DNA from: Dromiciops gliroides
Lineage: Eukaryota > Chordata > Mammalia > Microbiotheria > Microbiotheriidae
Length of the DNA stretch: 64,000 bases
Assembly: GCF_019393635.1 (NCBI RefSeq)
Contig: NC_057861.1
Span: 90,254,827-90,318,826, forward strand
Direction: 5' to 3'
The position numbers and the translations under genes were made by a program. This document shows positions 23,670-35,699 of this stretch, in pieces; position 1 is the stretch's first letter; every line of letters begins with the position of its first letter. The notes beneath the pieces were generated by a model. The model saw only the letters and a program-made list of their open reading frames with translations, was not told where the DNA came from and did no database searches.

Positions 23670-24430
23670 AAGTTAAACATCACCAGTTCCTTCAATTTGT
23701 CTTTGTCTAAGCCTCTCAAAATTCAGGTCACTCTTCTGTGGATTTACCAATGTGCTTTGCAAGATGTCATAACAGTAACTCAACACAATATTACAAATAT
23801 GGCCTGATAAGGAAAACATATTTTAGGGTTAGCACCACCTATATTTTGGACCATAGATCTCTCATAAAGCAGGCTAGGATCACATTAGCCAGGTTGTTGG
23901 CCAAAAACACTTCTATATTCAGTCCCCTCAAATCCCTAAATCTTTTTTTTTTAAATGAGTAGCTAAATAAACACACATTTCTATCTGGTATTTGTGAAGG
24001 TCATTTTTATAATCCAAACATCATAGTTTTATGTTATTTCTTTATAATATTTCATTTTAGTAGGATGTAAACCATTTAAGAATGGATAGTTCCCCCCCTT
24101 TTTGTCATTGCATCCCATTATATAAAAAAATCTTTAAAGATAGTAGTCTCAATAAATGTTTGATGAGCTAAGTTCCATCTTATTTTATTCAGCTTGTCAA
24201 GATATTTTTGGATGCTAACTATGCCATGCAGTGTGTATCTTTCTCAATATTATGTCATCTGAAAATTTGATAAGTTTGCTATCTGTGCTATTTGAGTTAT
24301 GGTAAAAAATGTTGGACACCCATAAAGTCAAGGAAAAATCTTCTGTTATTTTCCAAGACCTTGATCCAAGTTGACATTGACATATTAAAGACTACTCTTC
24401 AGGTCTGAGAATTAACTCATTTCTAGATCC

Positions 24431-25455
24431 ATCTGTGGTCATCTAAAAAGTGTCTCTTGTGGATGGCTCCTGTGAGATATGTAATGCTTATGACTAACAG
24501 GCTGCCTGTGCTCTAGAAATACCCCCTGTCTGTGACCTTGACCCTTTTTCCAGAATCCTCCATATGAGGAAACTTCTATGGTCCTTGGCAAATTTCTTAT
24601 GTGTAACATCAGAGATGAAAGAACAACCAGATACACTTGGTAGAAACCATCCCTTTCCTATAACCTCCTTCTTTGTATCAATGAGCTTCCCTGATATATG
24701 GAGGACAATAGTCTCAGATATCTCCCTAGTGAACTAGAAATAGTATTGAGAACTTACCTTAATTTGTCTGTGCTGAATTGAGGGCATTTTAAAAAGATAA
24801 TGTTAGTATATGGGGGATTGAATTGCTAATTAATTTATGGAATTATTAATTGTAACTAAGGAAGACCACATGGGGATGGGGAAAGGGGTGCCACCTGCAA
24901 TTAAATTTCACTTTGCTACATTACATTACGTTATGTTGTGTTATGTTATTATAAATTACTCTCCAGTCACAATAATGACACACAGATTAAATGCCAATGT
25001 ATTTCATAAGGTAAATGAAATCATAATCACTTATACTCATATAATAGATTGATGCAAAAATAATAAATACATGATAAGTCACACTCGAGAATATCCTCAC
25101 TATGAAAGAAACTGGGCACATCTTAGAAGAATCTGGCAGGAAACACAATAAGCTTATACTGGATTGTATTTTTTTATGTCATTGGTTCATTCATGGTACA
25201 TCACAACTTAAATGTGCTTTCTCACTAAATGCTTATTAGTCATTTTGTCCTACTATCCATATGGACAAATATACTTTTCTTCTACATTTCAACATAACAT
25301 TTCTAAGCTCTTTCAGCTTTTAATTATCTTAAAAAAACTTTTAGAAAGACTTAGCTATAAAATAGCTACTCCTTTAAAGGCTGAAGAGCCTATCTAGCTG
25401 GCTATTTATGGCCCAGACTAGTCAGATTTTCAGAAGATGGTGGGTTGTCCCATCA
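24431..25455. other. No recognised feature
   Basis: AT-rich; two TAATTAAT-type motifs near 24815-24855. No gene or clear repeat. Confidence 0.4.
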
Positions 25456-25469
25456 AAATAGTTCATAGC

Positions 25470-25619
25470 GGGGGCAGCTAGGTGGCGCAGTGGATAGAGC
25501 ACCGGCCCTGGAGTCAGGAGTACCTGAGTTCAAATCTGGCCTCAGACGCTTAATACTTACTAGCTGTGTGACCCTGGGCAAGTCACTTAACCCCAATTGC
25601 CTCACTAAAAAAAAAAAAG
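25470..25619 (+). mobile_element. WSINE1-like SINE
   Basis: 14-bp duplication AAATAGTTCATAGC at 25456-25469 and 25620-25633. CCCCAATTGCCTCAC tail subtype. Confidence 0.95.
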
Positions 25620-25633
25620 AAATAGTTCATAGC

Positions 25634-26242
25634 AATCAGTTCACCTTGACTCTCCAGGTTAAAAAAATATTCTCAACAGTTATTCTAACACAGCAAAGAA
25701 ATGTAAGTACATATCCCTCCTCTTTCTTCTTTTCCATTTAAATAAAAGGGAAAACAGAGAAGCCAATAGAAACCCAAGAAACCAACTCTTTATTGTAGCA
25801 CTTAAGAGTAATAGCTGAAACTTCAGTCTTTATTCAACCAATCAGTAACTGGGAGCTAAATCTTTCATGTCAACTTACTTTTCTGGCTATTGGTCTTGTC
25901 AAACAGTTGTAATAAACTGTTTCTTCCCTCCTATGCTCTACATATCTTGTACTTTTGAATGACTTGAATCAGAACCTAATAGTTCTCATAGACTTAACCT
26001 TTCACTCAAAATGTATCACAAAATTTTCCCTATGAAATCAATGGTCCTCCTACAAAATCATACATTTATTCTTTTAAAAGAAAACACCTTTTACTCTCTT
26101 TAGCTATAAAAGAAATCAATGTAAATGAGGTGAAAAATACCCACTAATCTTCAATTTGCAACATGTTCTTCCATCACATTTTGTGTTCTTAAACTGTTTA
26201 TACTGATATTCTCCTATTTTTGAAATCTAAAAGGGGTTTTCT

Positions 26243-26307
<65 letters not shown>

Positions 26308-26639
26308 CCAACAAAATAGTTCACATACAAGTGAGATGTGATTTAAAATCCTTCACACACTGATTTAAGAAATTATATTTATGCCACAGTCCATATTCTA
26401 TCCCCTCAAATTCTACACTCAAATTTCATCTGAAAGCTATTTTGTTGTATTATGAGCATATCTTAGCAATTTTTTTATCAAACAAAAGTTATTTTCCCAC
26501 ACTTTTCAGAAATAAAAAAGGTCCATACATAATAACTACATTATCTTATGTTCTTTAAGAGTTGATATGGCTCTTTTATTTTACACAAAAGTATGTGTTC
26601 TGCCTTTTCATTACTAAACTGGCCTACATGTAAAGGGAT
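25634..26639. other. Unassigned, with a TA/TG microsatellite
   Basis: A (TA)n(TG)n run occupies 26245-26304. The rest is AT-rich without a recognised repeat or gene. Confidence 0.45.
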
Positions 26640-26843
26640 AGGGGAGTCAGAGTCAAAATGGTAGAGTTGGGACAGTAACTCACCAGAATTCTAGTAAAAT
26701 TCCCCTTTGAATAATTTAAAATTACAGCCTCAATTTTAATTCTGGAATGACAGAATCAACTAAATGTTAGAGTGAAACATTTTCTTTTCTAGCTCAAGTC
26801 AACTTAGATTGGCAAAAAAGGGTCTTTCACACCCTGATGGTAG

Positions 26844-27262
26844 TGTAAGGGGCTAAAATTCTAGCTATACTATCTAAAATCTAATGAGTGGTCACCAATA
26901 AATTATAAGCTTTAGCAAGAGTATTTAAGTATTTATTACAGAGCATTAGGATCAGAGAGAAAGGGAAAAATCTAACTATTTCTAAGAGACCCTATCATCT
27001 GACCCACCATGGGAAGGAAGGTCAGGAACCAAAAGAGCCAGAACCCCTCCACCAGTGTCTGCTTCCTACTTTGTGTCCTCCCCCCAGAAATGGGAGGTTC
27101 CTCAAGTTGATTGGCTGGTAGCCTTGATAGACAGTACCCATGAGCAAACATCACTTCCTGATGCCTAGAACCTTGACCATGTGGCTTGCCCTCAGAGGCC
27201 TTCTAATGGTGGAGCTTTTCTACAGTAAGTCTCCAGCAGGTGGCGTCATTACAATCATTACA
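26844..27262 (-). mobile_element. Solo retroviral LTR fossil inside L1
   Basis: About 419 bp. On the minus strand it begins TGTAATGA, contains a TAATAAATAC polyadenylation signal and ends CCCCTTACA, so TG..CA termini are present. A 4-bp duplication GTAG flanks it (26840-26843, 27263-27266), interrupting L1 sequence cleanly. Looks like a complete solo LTR; family not certain. Confidence 0.75.
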
Positions 27263-27951
27263 GTAGTCAGGACTGGAACAGAGCAGCAAGGTCACCAGCA
27301 GTTCTTGGAGGCAACTAGAACAGCATTATTAAGAATTTTGTGAGCTCTCAGCCCATAGATGGTAAGAGGGTTGTACCCCTTCTGACCAGTTGGTCAGAAA
27401 GAAATTACAGGGGACCTTTTATTGGCTCTCAATTCAGGACCCCTATTGTATTGCTCATATGCATTTCTCGGTCCCAATTCCAGGGCAAAGAAGAGCACTA
27501 GTGCTTATAGCTACAGTGGAACAAGGTCCTAGCCTGGGTAAAGCCAAGATCACAGGCCAGGTGAGTAGTAACCACACCTGTCCTTAAATAATACCACCTT
27601 GGAAGCACCAAAAACATAAAGGCCATCTCAGGAAACAAGAATTCCTAGAAAAGCTCAAAAAGGATTTGAAAAATCAAATCAGAGAGGCAGGGGGAAAATT
27701 GAGAAAAGAAAAGAAAGTGATGCAAGAAAAATATGAAAAGAAAGTCAGCAACTTGGTAAAAGAGGCATAAAAGTACTGAAGAAAATAACACCTTAAAAAT
27801 AGAATTAACCAATAGGTAAAAGAGGCACAAAAATCCACTGAAGTGAACTCCTTAAAAATTAGAATTGGCCAAATGGGAAAGAAAGGTACAAAAATTCACT
27901 CAGAATTGCTAAAAAGTACTATTTATTATTAGCTATTATTAGAGGCAACTC

Positions 27952-28045
27952 AGTGGTACATTGACTAAACCACTGGGTCAGAAGTCAGGAACACTTGATT
28001 TAAAAGCCAGACTCAAACACTACCCACTGTATTACCCAGCTGCAT
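27952..28045 (+). repeat. Degraded tRNA-derived SINE piece
   Basis: GAGGCAACTCAGTGGTACAT and CACTGGGTCAGAAGTCAGG echo the SINE head. No tail. Confidence 0.45.
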
Positions 28046-28177
28046 GGGGGACAGTGGATCTAGACTATGGAGGAACTCAACTTTGGTGCAACTTCTTGGT
28101 TTTTGAGAGCTTCTTGTTTTAGCATTGATGAGTTGTTTCTATGCTATTGAAGGATTCCTTAAAAGTAGAATTGACCA

Positions 28178-28324
28178 GAGGGGGCAAGTAGGTGGCACAG
28201 TGCATAAAGCACTAGCCTTGGATTCAGGAGAACCTGAATTCAAATCTGGCCTCAGACACTTGACACTTACTAGCTGTGTGACCCTGGGCAAGTCACCTAA
28301 CCCTCATTGCCCCACCAAAAAAAA
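28178..28324 (+). mobile_element. WSINE1-like SINE within L1 ORF1
   Basis: 17-bp duplication AAAAGTAGAATTGACCA at 28161-28177 and 28325-28341, inside an ORF1 repeat unit. Confidence 0.96.
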
Positions 28325-28660
28325 AAAAGTAGAATTGACCAAATGGAAAAAGAGATACAAAGCCTCATTGAAGAAAAACATTCCTTAAAAATTAGAATTG
28401 GACAAATGAAAGCTAATGACTGCATCAAAACATCAAGAAACAATAAAAGAAAATCAAAAGAATTAAAAAATAGAAAAAAATTGAAATATCTCATAAAAAA
28501 ACAAAGGACCTGAAAAATAAATCAAGGATATCTATTTTAAGAATTATTGGACTTTCTAAAAGCCAGTATCAAAAATATATTTCAATTATTCAAAATTAAA
28601 TTTAAATATAGGCAAATTCTATTTCAAAAATTATCAAGGAAAACTTCCCCAATATCTTAC

Positions 28661-29235
28661 AACCAGAGGTTTCAATCGCCAACTTCTTTGTATCTTTGAC
28701 TACCTAGCTCCTATAGGTGTCCCTGTTTTGCTCCTAATCTTTTTTCTGTTTATTAAAAAAAAAATATATATCTATTATCATCAACAGTACCCACTACTCA
28801 CTAAGTTCTACTAACATGGACCCTGGGAACTGCTGCACTTACCAGACCACTGCCTTTGCTCTAAGTCAAACCCTCACAGCCACCATAGATAGAAACAAAT
28901 TCTTTGTATAAGGGGACTTCAAACCTTACCACCTCCTGAAAAACTGCAACATAGGCCAGTTAAGCTAGACTTGGGAATAGCAATGCCTCCTGCTTAATAT
29001 CCCCAAAGTACTGGGGAGCAACTCCTACGGAGTTTGCAACAACTCCTACAGGTGCTATAGACACAGTTGCTTAAGAAAAGTGCAAAAAAGTATGTTCTTG
29101 TCACCAAAATCCTAGGCTTTGTCAAATGAGATAATATCAGAAACTGATATGATTTTGTCAAGGAAATATCACAAAAGAATAGGCATTATCTTCTATTTTG
29201 CCACTGAATACCAAAGACGGTGGAAACTTTCCATC
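28661..29235. other. No recognised feature
   Basis: Balanced-composition sequence; no intact frame and no repeat that I can name. Confidence 0.4.
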
Positions 29236-29239
29236 TGAC

Positions 29240-29640
29240 TTGAAGTTGACACCTTCCATATTGTATGTTCTCTTTGATAAGAATGTGAACTCCTATAGAA
29301 CCTGGGAATGTCTTATTTTTCTATTTGTATCCTCAGTTCTTGGAAAAGTTATTCAAGCAGAATAAGCATTTAATGAATACTTTATTCATTGGTTCATTCA
29401 TATGTATACATCATTACTGGGAAGGGGCTTGGTCAATCACTTTCCCCTTAAAGATTAACAGTGATATCAAGGCAGTACCTCTGATTTAGGAAAACTCTAA
29501 TTCTTAATAAATTCATTAAAATAGGAACTCTTTAGGAGCAGGGGCTATATTAATTTTCTTTTATGTCCCTAGAATCTTGCTTAGTGATTTGCAAAGAGAA
29601 AGTGTGAAATACATGCTTCATTCATATATTTATCCATTCT
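29240..29640 (+). repeat. Two L2 LINE 3' end fragments
   Basis: 29250-29395 (GAATGTGAACTCCTATAGAA, ATAAGCATTTAATGAATAC) and 29515-29640 (AGGAACTCTTTAGGAGCAGG). Confidence 0.6.
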
Positions 29641-30670
29641 TAACCTGGTGTCCATGACCTTATATATAATTGGTTTCTTTTGCAATCCTGTGTATTATAT
29701 TTATGCATTCATAATATTACTTAGAGTAAGATCCATAGTATTCTTCATATGCCAAAAGGTTCTGTGAAATAAACACATGTTTATGAATACTTAGGTAGAC
29801 TACCTACATTATAGACACACCAACTTTTATTCCTATTGGTTATTCCTGATTTTCTGTCCTTATCTTTCTTTGGATCCACCCAAATGCCATGTCTTCTCTT
29901 TTAGGGTAGAAACTTCTAATTTTTCCCTACCTATTAACTCAGTAGAGCAGAAGTAGTTAGACTCATCTGAATTTATACATTTCTATTTAATATAATATAT
30001 CTGAGATAAGAGTATTCAAGATCTGCCCAGGATGCCATTACACCTTCAATGCCTTGAAACAAAGATATAGTAGATTCAGGTAGAATTTGATATATCCCTA
30101 TATTCATATATCTGTATCTGTATCTACATCACTTAATCTGAGTGATCTGAGTGGTAGTAGCAAGTTGCATCCCGATATAGCAAAAACATATATATATATA
30201 CACACATGCACACACATATATATATATATATAAATATATGCATATATATAGGCACACATACATATACACACATATATACAAACATACATATTTGGGCATG
30301 TAAATACATGGGAATATTTTATATTAATAAACATTCATATATACACATGTATCTATAAATATACATTATTTTTGTATATTATGTATAGATAGATGATAGA
30401 TACATAAATCTGAAGAGAGAGAGAGGGATGAGAGATGTGTCACATAATTTCATTGGTATAAAATTTCCCTGAATGCGGAACCTCCCTCTCCCAATGAAGA
30501 TTATTGTCTTTCCTTCAATATAAAATCTTTGAAAATTATCTAGAGCAATGAATTACATGATTTGTTCAGGCTTATGTTTTCCTGGCTTTGAGGGCAACAT
30601 TTTATTTTCTACAACACACTATTCAGAGAAATGGTAGGATCAAAGGAAGACTACAATTTTGTTTTGTTTT
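29641..30670. other. Unassigned, with TA/CA microsatellite 30178-30290
   Basis: ATATAT and CACACA runs at 30178-30290 and GATAGATGATAGATAC near 30385. No gene seen. Confidence 0.5.
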
Positions 30671-30759
30671 AGGTTAGGGATATTGGTAGATGGGGAATGA
30701 ACCAGTCAGAAGAATGGCTACCTTCCATCCACTCTGTATTTCCATTGTATGTGCCAGTT

Positions 30760-30930
30760 TATGCATGAGGAGAGTGGGGTGGTTCTCTAAAACTAGAAGT
30801 TCCTTCAAATCAGGGAATATATGTTTGTTTGTTTGTTTTTTCTGTCTTCCTAGCAACTTTACCTTTCCTTTCCCACATAGTGAGCACTTAATCAATTTGT
30901 ACCAATTGATTAATTGTCCTTTCCTCTCAC
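30760..30930 (+). repeat. L2 LINE 3' end fragment
   Basis: AGAAGTTCCTTCAAATCAGG and CACATAGTGAGCACTTAATC match L2 3' text, with a TTTG run inside. Long overlapping frames on both strands here have no protein support. Confidence 0.55.
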
Positions 30931-31067
30931 CCTGCTGTAACTTTGGGAATCTCTTACCATGTGCCATGATTTCCCTTAATCCTATCAAATGAAAAGGCCT
31001 AATTTTTTTTCAATATTTTATTGGCTCATCTCATTTCATTTTCCAATGAGTTATGGATCTACAAATT

Positions 31068-31312
31068 TTTGTTGTTAATTCAGTCATTTCAATCATGTCC
31101 AACTTTTTGTGACCCACTTGGTGTTTTCATGGCAAAAATACTGGAGTGGTTTGAAAATTCCTTTTCCAGTTCATTTTATAGGTGAGTAAACTGAGGTAAA
31201 GAGGGTTAAGTGATTTGCCCAGGGTCACATCACTAGTAAGTGTTTAGAGGACAGACTTTCCTTCCTGTCTCCAGGCTTGGTATTCCATTCACTGTGCCAT
31301 TTAGCTACCCAT
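31068..31312 (-). repeat. MAR1-type SINE
   Basis: TTTGTTGTTAATTCAGTC, ATCATGTCCAACTTTTTGTG and GTTAAGTGATTTGCCCAGG. Confidence 0.87.
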
Positions 31313-31724
31313 AATTACTTGAGAACAGAGATCTTTTGGCTCTTAAGTAGGAAGGATTTCATGAAAGTCAGATTGCTAGATCTCTCTTACTGAACTAGCT
31401 GTTCTGAAACATCTCTTCTCTCATCCTGTCATGGGCCCCCTTAATCTTTGATTGTCTCTGTCCCTGATAAACCTTGATTTTCCTTCTTCACTCTTCATTG
31501 TCCCATTTGGAACCTCAAAACATCCCTTATATGAATTAAAAGGTGTAAATATTGTGAACACCAGCATCATTTGCAACAGGATAGGGTACCATTAAATTGA
31601 AATATCATCTAGTTCCCATTATTCTATCTTGTACACATGAATAACATGAAAGACTTTTTCAAATTACTTGCTTAAATCTAAATAAACAATACCTGTAACT
31701 TTCTCCTCATCTAGATAGGTTCTT

Positions 31725-32802
31725 TTTGTTTTGTTTTTGTTTTGTTTTGTTTTAAATTATAAACATATTTTATTATTTTCCAGTTACATGTAGAGATAAT
31801 TTTCAACATTTGTTCTTATAAGATTTCTAGTTCCAAATTTTTCTCCATCCCTCCCCTCCTCCCCAATAAAACAAGTAATCTGATATAGGTTATATATGTA
31901 CAATAATATTAAACATATTTTTGCATTAGTCATGTTATAAGAGAAAAATCAGAGCAAAGAGGAAAAACCTCAAAAAAGCAAAACAATAGCACCAAAAACA
32001 AAAGAAATAGTATGGTTCAAATTGCATCCATATTCCACAGTTCATTTTTCTTCTGGATTTGGAGAGCCTTTTCCATCATGAGTCCTTTGCAACTTTCTTG
32101 TGAGGGAGCAGCTAGGTGGCACACTGGCCCTGGATTCGAGAGGACCTGAGTTCAAATCCGGCCTCAGACACTTGACACTTACTAGCTATTTGACCCTGGA
32201 CAAATCGCTTAACCCTCTTGCTCATCATTTCTTACAGCACAATAGTATTCCATTACATTCATATACCACAACTTGTTCAGCCATACTCCATTTGATAGGC
32301 AGTTCCTCAATTTCCAATTCCTTGCCCCCACAAAAAGAACAGTTATAAATATTTTTGTACATGTAGGTCCTTTCCCTTTTTTATGATATCTTTGGGAAAA
32401 GACCTAATAGTGGTATTGCTAACTCAAAGAGTATGCACAGCTTTATAGCCATTTGGGCATAATTCCAAACTGCTCTCCAGAATGGAGCTCTACCAACAAT
32501 GCATTAGTGTTCCAATTTTTCCACAGTTTCTCCAACATTCATTATTTTCCTTTTCTGTCATTTTAGCCAATCTAATCAGCGTTAGATGGTACCTCAGAGT
32601 TGTTCTAACTTGCATCTCTCTTATCAATAATGATTTAGAGCATTTTTTTATATAGCAATAGATTGCTTTGATTTCTTCATCAGAAAACTGCCTGTTCTTA
32701 TCCTTTGACCATTTCTCAATTGGGGAATGACTTGGATTCTTACAAATTGGATTTAGTTCCTGATATATTTTAGAAACGAGGTCTTTATCAGAAGTACTCG
32801 CT
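31725..32802 (-). mobile_element. L1 3' part, minus orientation
   Basis: Starts in an A-rich tail (TTTTGTTTTG..), then antisense 3'UTR and ORF2 to GTCTTTATCAGAAGTACTCGC. A further ORF2 piece of the same orientation is at 33600-33741, probably the 5' end of the same insertion. A SINE lies at 32104-32218. Confidence 0.88.
32104..32218 (+). mobile_element. WSINE1-like SINE, tail-less, within L1
   Basis: GAGCAGCTAGGTGGCACACT to AATCGCTTAACCCTC, with an internal deletion after GGTGGCACA and no poly(A). Confidence 0.85.
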
Positions 32803-33427
32803 ATAACCATTCTGGAGAGCAATTTGGAATTATGCCCAAAGGGTTATAAAGCTGCGCATACCATTTGACCCAGTAATACCACTTTTGGATATTTTTCCCA
32901 AAGAGATCATAAAAAAGAGAAAAGGACCCACATGGACAAAAATATTTATAGCTTCTCTTTTTGTGGGGGCAATGAATTGGAAATTGAGGGGCTTCCCATC
33001 AATTGGAGATTGGCTGAACAAGTTGTGGTATATGAATGTAATGGAATTCTATTGTGCTATAAGAAATGATGAGCAGGAGGAGTTTAGAGAAACCTGGAAG
33101 GACTTGCATGAACTGATGATGAGTTAGATGAGCAGAACCAAAAGAACACTATACACAGTATCATCAACATTATGTGTTGATCAACTGTGATAGATTAGAT
33201 TCTTCTCACCAATACAAGTACAAGTACAAGAAAGTCCCAAAGGACTCATGATGGAAAAGACTCTCCAAATCCAGGGAAAAAAAAGGAACTGTGGAATATG
33301 GATGCTGATTGAATCATACTATTTCTTGTGTTTTTGGTTCTGTTGTTTTTCTTTTTCGAGGGTTTTTCCTTTTTTTGCTCTGATTCTTCTCTTATAACAT
33401 GACTAATGCAGAAATATTTTAATGTGT
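32803..33427 (+). mobile_element. L1 3' part, plus orientation
   Basis: Begins AACCATTCTGGAGAGCAATT and runs through the ORF2 end (MNVMEFYCAIRNDEQ, FRETWKDLHELMMS-stop near 33127) into 3'UTR. It lies head-to-head with the minus L1 to its left, forming an inverted repeat. Confidence 0.88.
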
Positions 33428-33535
33428 TATATATATATGTTTATATATATGTTTAATATATGTGAGATATATATATGTGTGTGTATATATGTATGTATAT
33501 ATATGTATATGTATACGTGTGTATATATATGTATA

Positions 33536-33580
<45 letters not shown>

Positions 33581-33592
33581 GTATAGGTATAT
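33428..33592. repeat. (TA)/(TATG) microsatellite at L1 tail
   Basis: TATATATG-rich tract exactly where the plus-strand L1 poly(A) tail should be. Confidence 0.9.
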
Positions 33593-34464
33593 ATGTCCTG
33601 TGCCTAGTCTATTCCATTGATCCTCCACTACTCTATTTCTTAGCCAGTACTAAATTGTTTTGATGACTGCTGCTTTGTAGTAGAGCTTCAGATTTGGTAC
33701 AGCTAACCTAACTTCCTGTGCATTTTTTTTTCATTAGTTCCCTAGATAAGTTCTTAAAAAGAAAAAAGAATAAAAGGAAAAATAGTCTGGAATGATTTGT
33801 TCCTGGTAAACATATTCTTGCTCTACTACACCCTTTTTTATATGCTCATGAAACATCTTTCTAATAAAACATTATGGAATTTTACCAATAATTTGGCATC
33901 AAACACACCAGGCTTTATTTTCGAAGTACCGACCTTCCCCTTTTAAAAAATCCATACAGCTTTGGTACATACTCAATCCTGTTTCTCTATTCAATTCTCT
34001 GTATTTCTTCAGTACTTATCTTTAACAGCTCAGTAATCACTTTCACAAGTTCTTTAATTACCCTCAGGGTGTAGTTCATCTGGTCCTGGAGACTTTAACT
34101 CATCATGGATAGCTTTGTGTTTTCATATTTGCCTTTGCTTTTTTGAGCTTTCAATTCTCTATCATCACTCCTTTGTTCTCTCTCACCCCACCAGACTTCC
34201 TAGTAAAGAAAGCAGGAGTAAAACAAGAATAGTGGGTCCCCTGTGATACTTTATTTGAGAAGCAATAAGAAGTTCAGCCCAATTATGTAAGCCAATCATT
34301 TTTTTTTTCTTTTTAGCTTCTTAGGTGTCTTAAATTTTTGCCATCTTAGAGACTTTTAAGGTTTCTCTTTAAGCTCCAATCAGCTTCTTCCTTTGTATAA
34401 GGGAACAGTGTAGTTCTTTGTGTTTGAAATAGGGAGGGGTGTTGTTTGGATCATTTTAACCTGG

Positions 34465-35258
34465 TGTCATGGGGTGCAGAGCACCCCAGAAGTTCTCTGG
34501 GGCACATCAAGGAAACTTCTCCTTGAGAAACTAAACCAGAGGACAGATGACGCCTAGAGAGATAAACTGAACCAAATCTGACTGACTCAGATTCCTACCC
34601 TTCATTCTGGTCTCCCTTACCCTGGGGAGATAAATTTGGGTGTGGCTGCAGCCTTTGTGTCCTGAAGAGAGGTCTGTAGCCACCCCTCACCCAATTCCTC
34701 TGGTCACTACCAGTGGGGGATGGTCCTCCACTCCTCACCCAATTCCCCCAGCTACCACCAGTGGGGGATGGTCCTCCCTCACTAAAAGAACTTTCCACAG
34801 TCAAATGGTGACCCCTCCCCCTATCAGTCTTCTATAAAAGTACCTTCCAGTCTCCTGTTCAAGGAGATTTGGTACCTCTGAGCCATGTGCTTTGTGCCAA
34901 TCTCCCCAGGAGAAGTCCAAGGATTTCTTTCATGGTTTTCCTCCCCCTACCCTTCCCTTCCCTTGGCCCTAAATAAACTACCACCTTACCACCTTATTCT
35001 AACTACTTTTGAGTGCAAGAGGGTGTAATTCTTTTTTTATTTTTTTAGTGAGTCAATTGGGGGTAAGTGACTTGCCCAGGGTCACACAGCTAGTAAGTGT
35101 TAAGTGTCTGAGGCTGGATTTGAACTCAGGTACTCCTGACTCCAGGGCCAGTGCTCTATCTACTGTGCCACCTAGCTGCCCCAAGGGTATAATCCTTTAA
35201 AGAGGAATTCCTAAGGACCCCAACCCCTAACCCCAAACCCCATACCCCATTTCCCACA
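34465..35258 (+). mobile_element. Solo retroviral LTR fossil with SINE inside
   Basis: Starts TGTCATGGGG and ends TTCCCACA. It has TATAAAAG at 34833, AATAAA at 34972, and a 48-bp unit repeated in U3 (about 34685-34732 and 34733-34777). A WSINE1 interrupts the distal part. Class I-like, family not identified; no clear internal region follows. Confidence 0.7.
35035..35182 (-). mobile_element. WSINE1-like SINE within LTR
   Basis: Flanks AGGGTGTAATTCTTT and AGGGTATAATCCTTT form an imperfect 15-bp duplication. Confidence 0.92.
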
Positions 35259-35697
35259 TTTACACTGGTCTCCATCAGTTGAAAAAACAACAAATGGATT
35301 TTGCACAGATTATTTGGGAAAAGGGAATTTACCCACAAATCCGTTTAGTCACCCAATAATTAATTTGAAGGCTCTCCAAAAATATATTTTGACAAATGTT
35401 CAACTCCCAACAGAGCCATGTAAAGGGCCTCCATTCTTAGCAGGGCCATTTCATTCAAATTCTTTATTGGAAGCTAGAACATAAAGATTTTAAAGTCCAA
35501 GGTAAAGGTATACCCAGAAATAAAAAACATAATTTAGAACTTTTAATAGAAATTACACATTTATTTATTGCCACTGACTTCTCTAATTGATTTTGAATGA
35601 TATTAGTAACTTCACTTCCTAACAATTGGTTCACTTTAGAGGCATCACTACTAAGGATTGGTCCACAAACAGTCACATTCGGTTTGGCAGGCAGGCA
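35259..35697 (-). other. Unassigned, with a coding-like minus frame
   Basis: A minus-strand stretch reads AKPNVTVCGPILSSDASKVN and EVTNIIQNQLEKSVAINKC. I cannot place it; it could be decayed ERV or host coding sequence, or chance. Confidence 0.25.
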
Positions 35698-35699
35698 AG

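Larger units (their letters stand above)
21622..24430 (-). repeat. L3/CR1-clade LINE remnant split by LTR cluster
   Basis: 21622-21800 carries antisense L3 3' text (GAGAATCACAGCATCTCACC, GGGAACCCATTACTTCTC). From 23670 the next L3 segment continues in order (TTAAACATCACCAGTTCC, AATATGGCCTGATAAGG, CACATTAGCCAGGTTG, GTGTATCTTTCTC). A block of about 1.9 kb between them is retroviral LTR material. Confidence 0.6.
26640..28660 (+). mobile_element. L1 5' region and ORF1 part, with nested insertions
   Basis: Starts GTCAGAGTCAAAATGGTAGA like marsupial L1 5'UTRs, then TTCCCCTTTGAATAATTTAA. After a solo LTR the 5'UTR resumes (CAGCAAGGTCACCAGCAG). From about 27600 the text is ORF1 coiled-coil-like, with repeated TCCTTAAAAATTAGAATTGG units, ending near ATTATCAAGGAAAACTTCCC. 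It is 3' truncated (no ORF2) and has stops. Confidence 0.75.
31560..34165 (-). repeat. L3/CR1-clade LINE remnant split by an L1 complex
   Basis: 31590-31724 (GAAAGACTTTTTCAAATTAC) and 33742-34165 (ATGATTTGTTCCTGGTAAAC, GTTCATCTGGTCCTGGAGAC) are adjacent antisense L3 segments. The L1 complex between them is bordered by CTAGATAGGTTCTT (31711-31724) and CTAGATAAGTTCTT (33742-33755). Confidence 0.65.

Noticed and set aside
30674-30992. Overlapping 100-residue frames on both strands
   Set aside because: The region is an L2 3' end with a TTTG run; neither translation resembles a protein.
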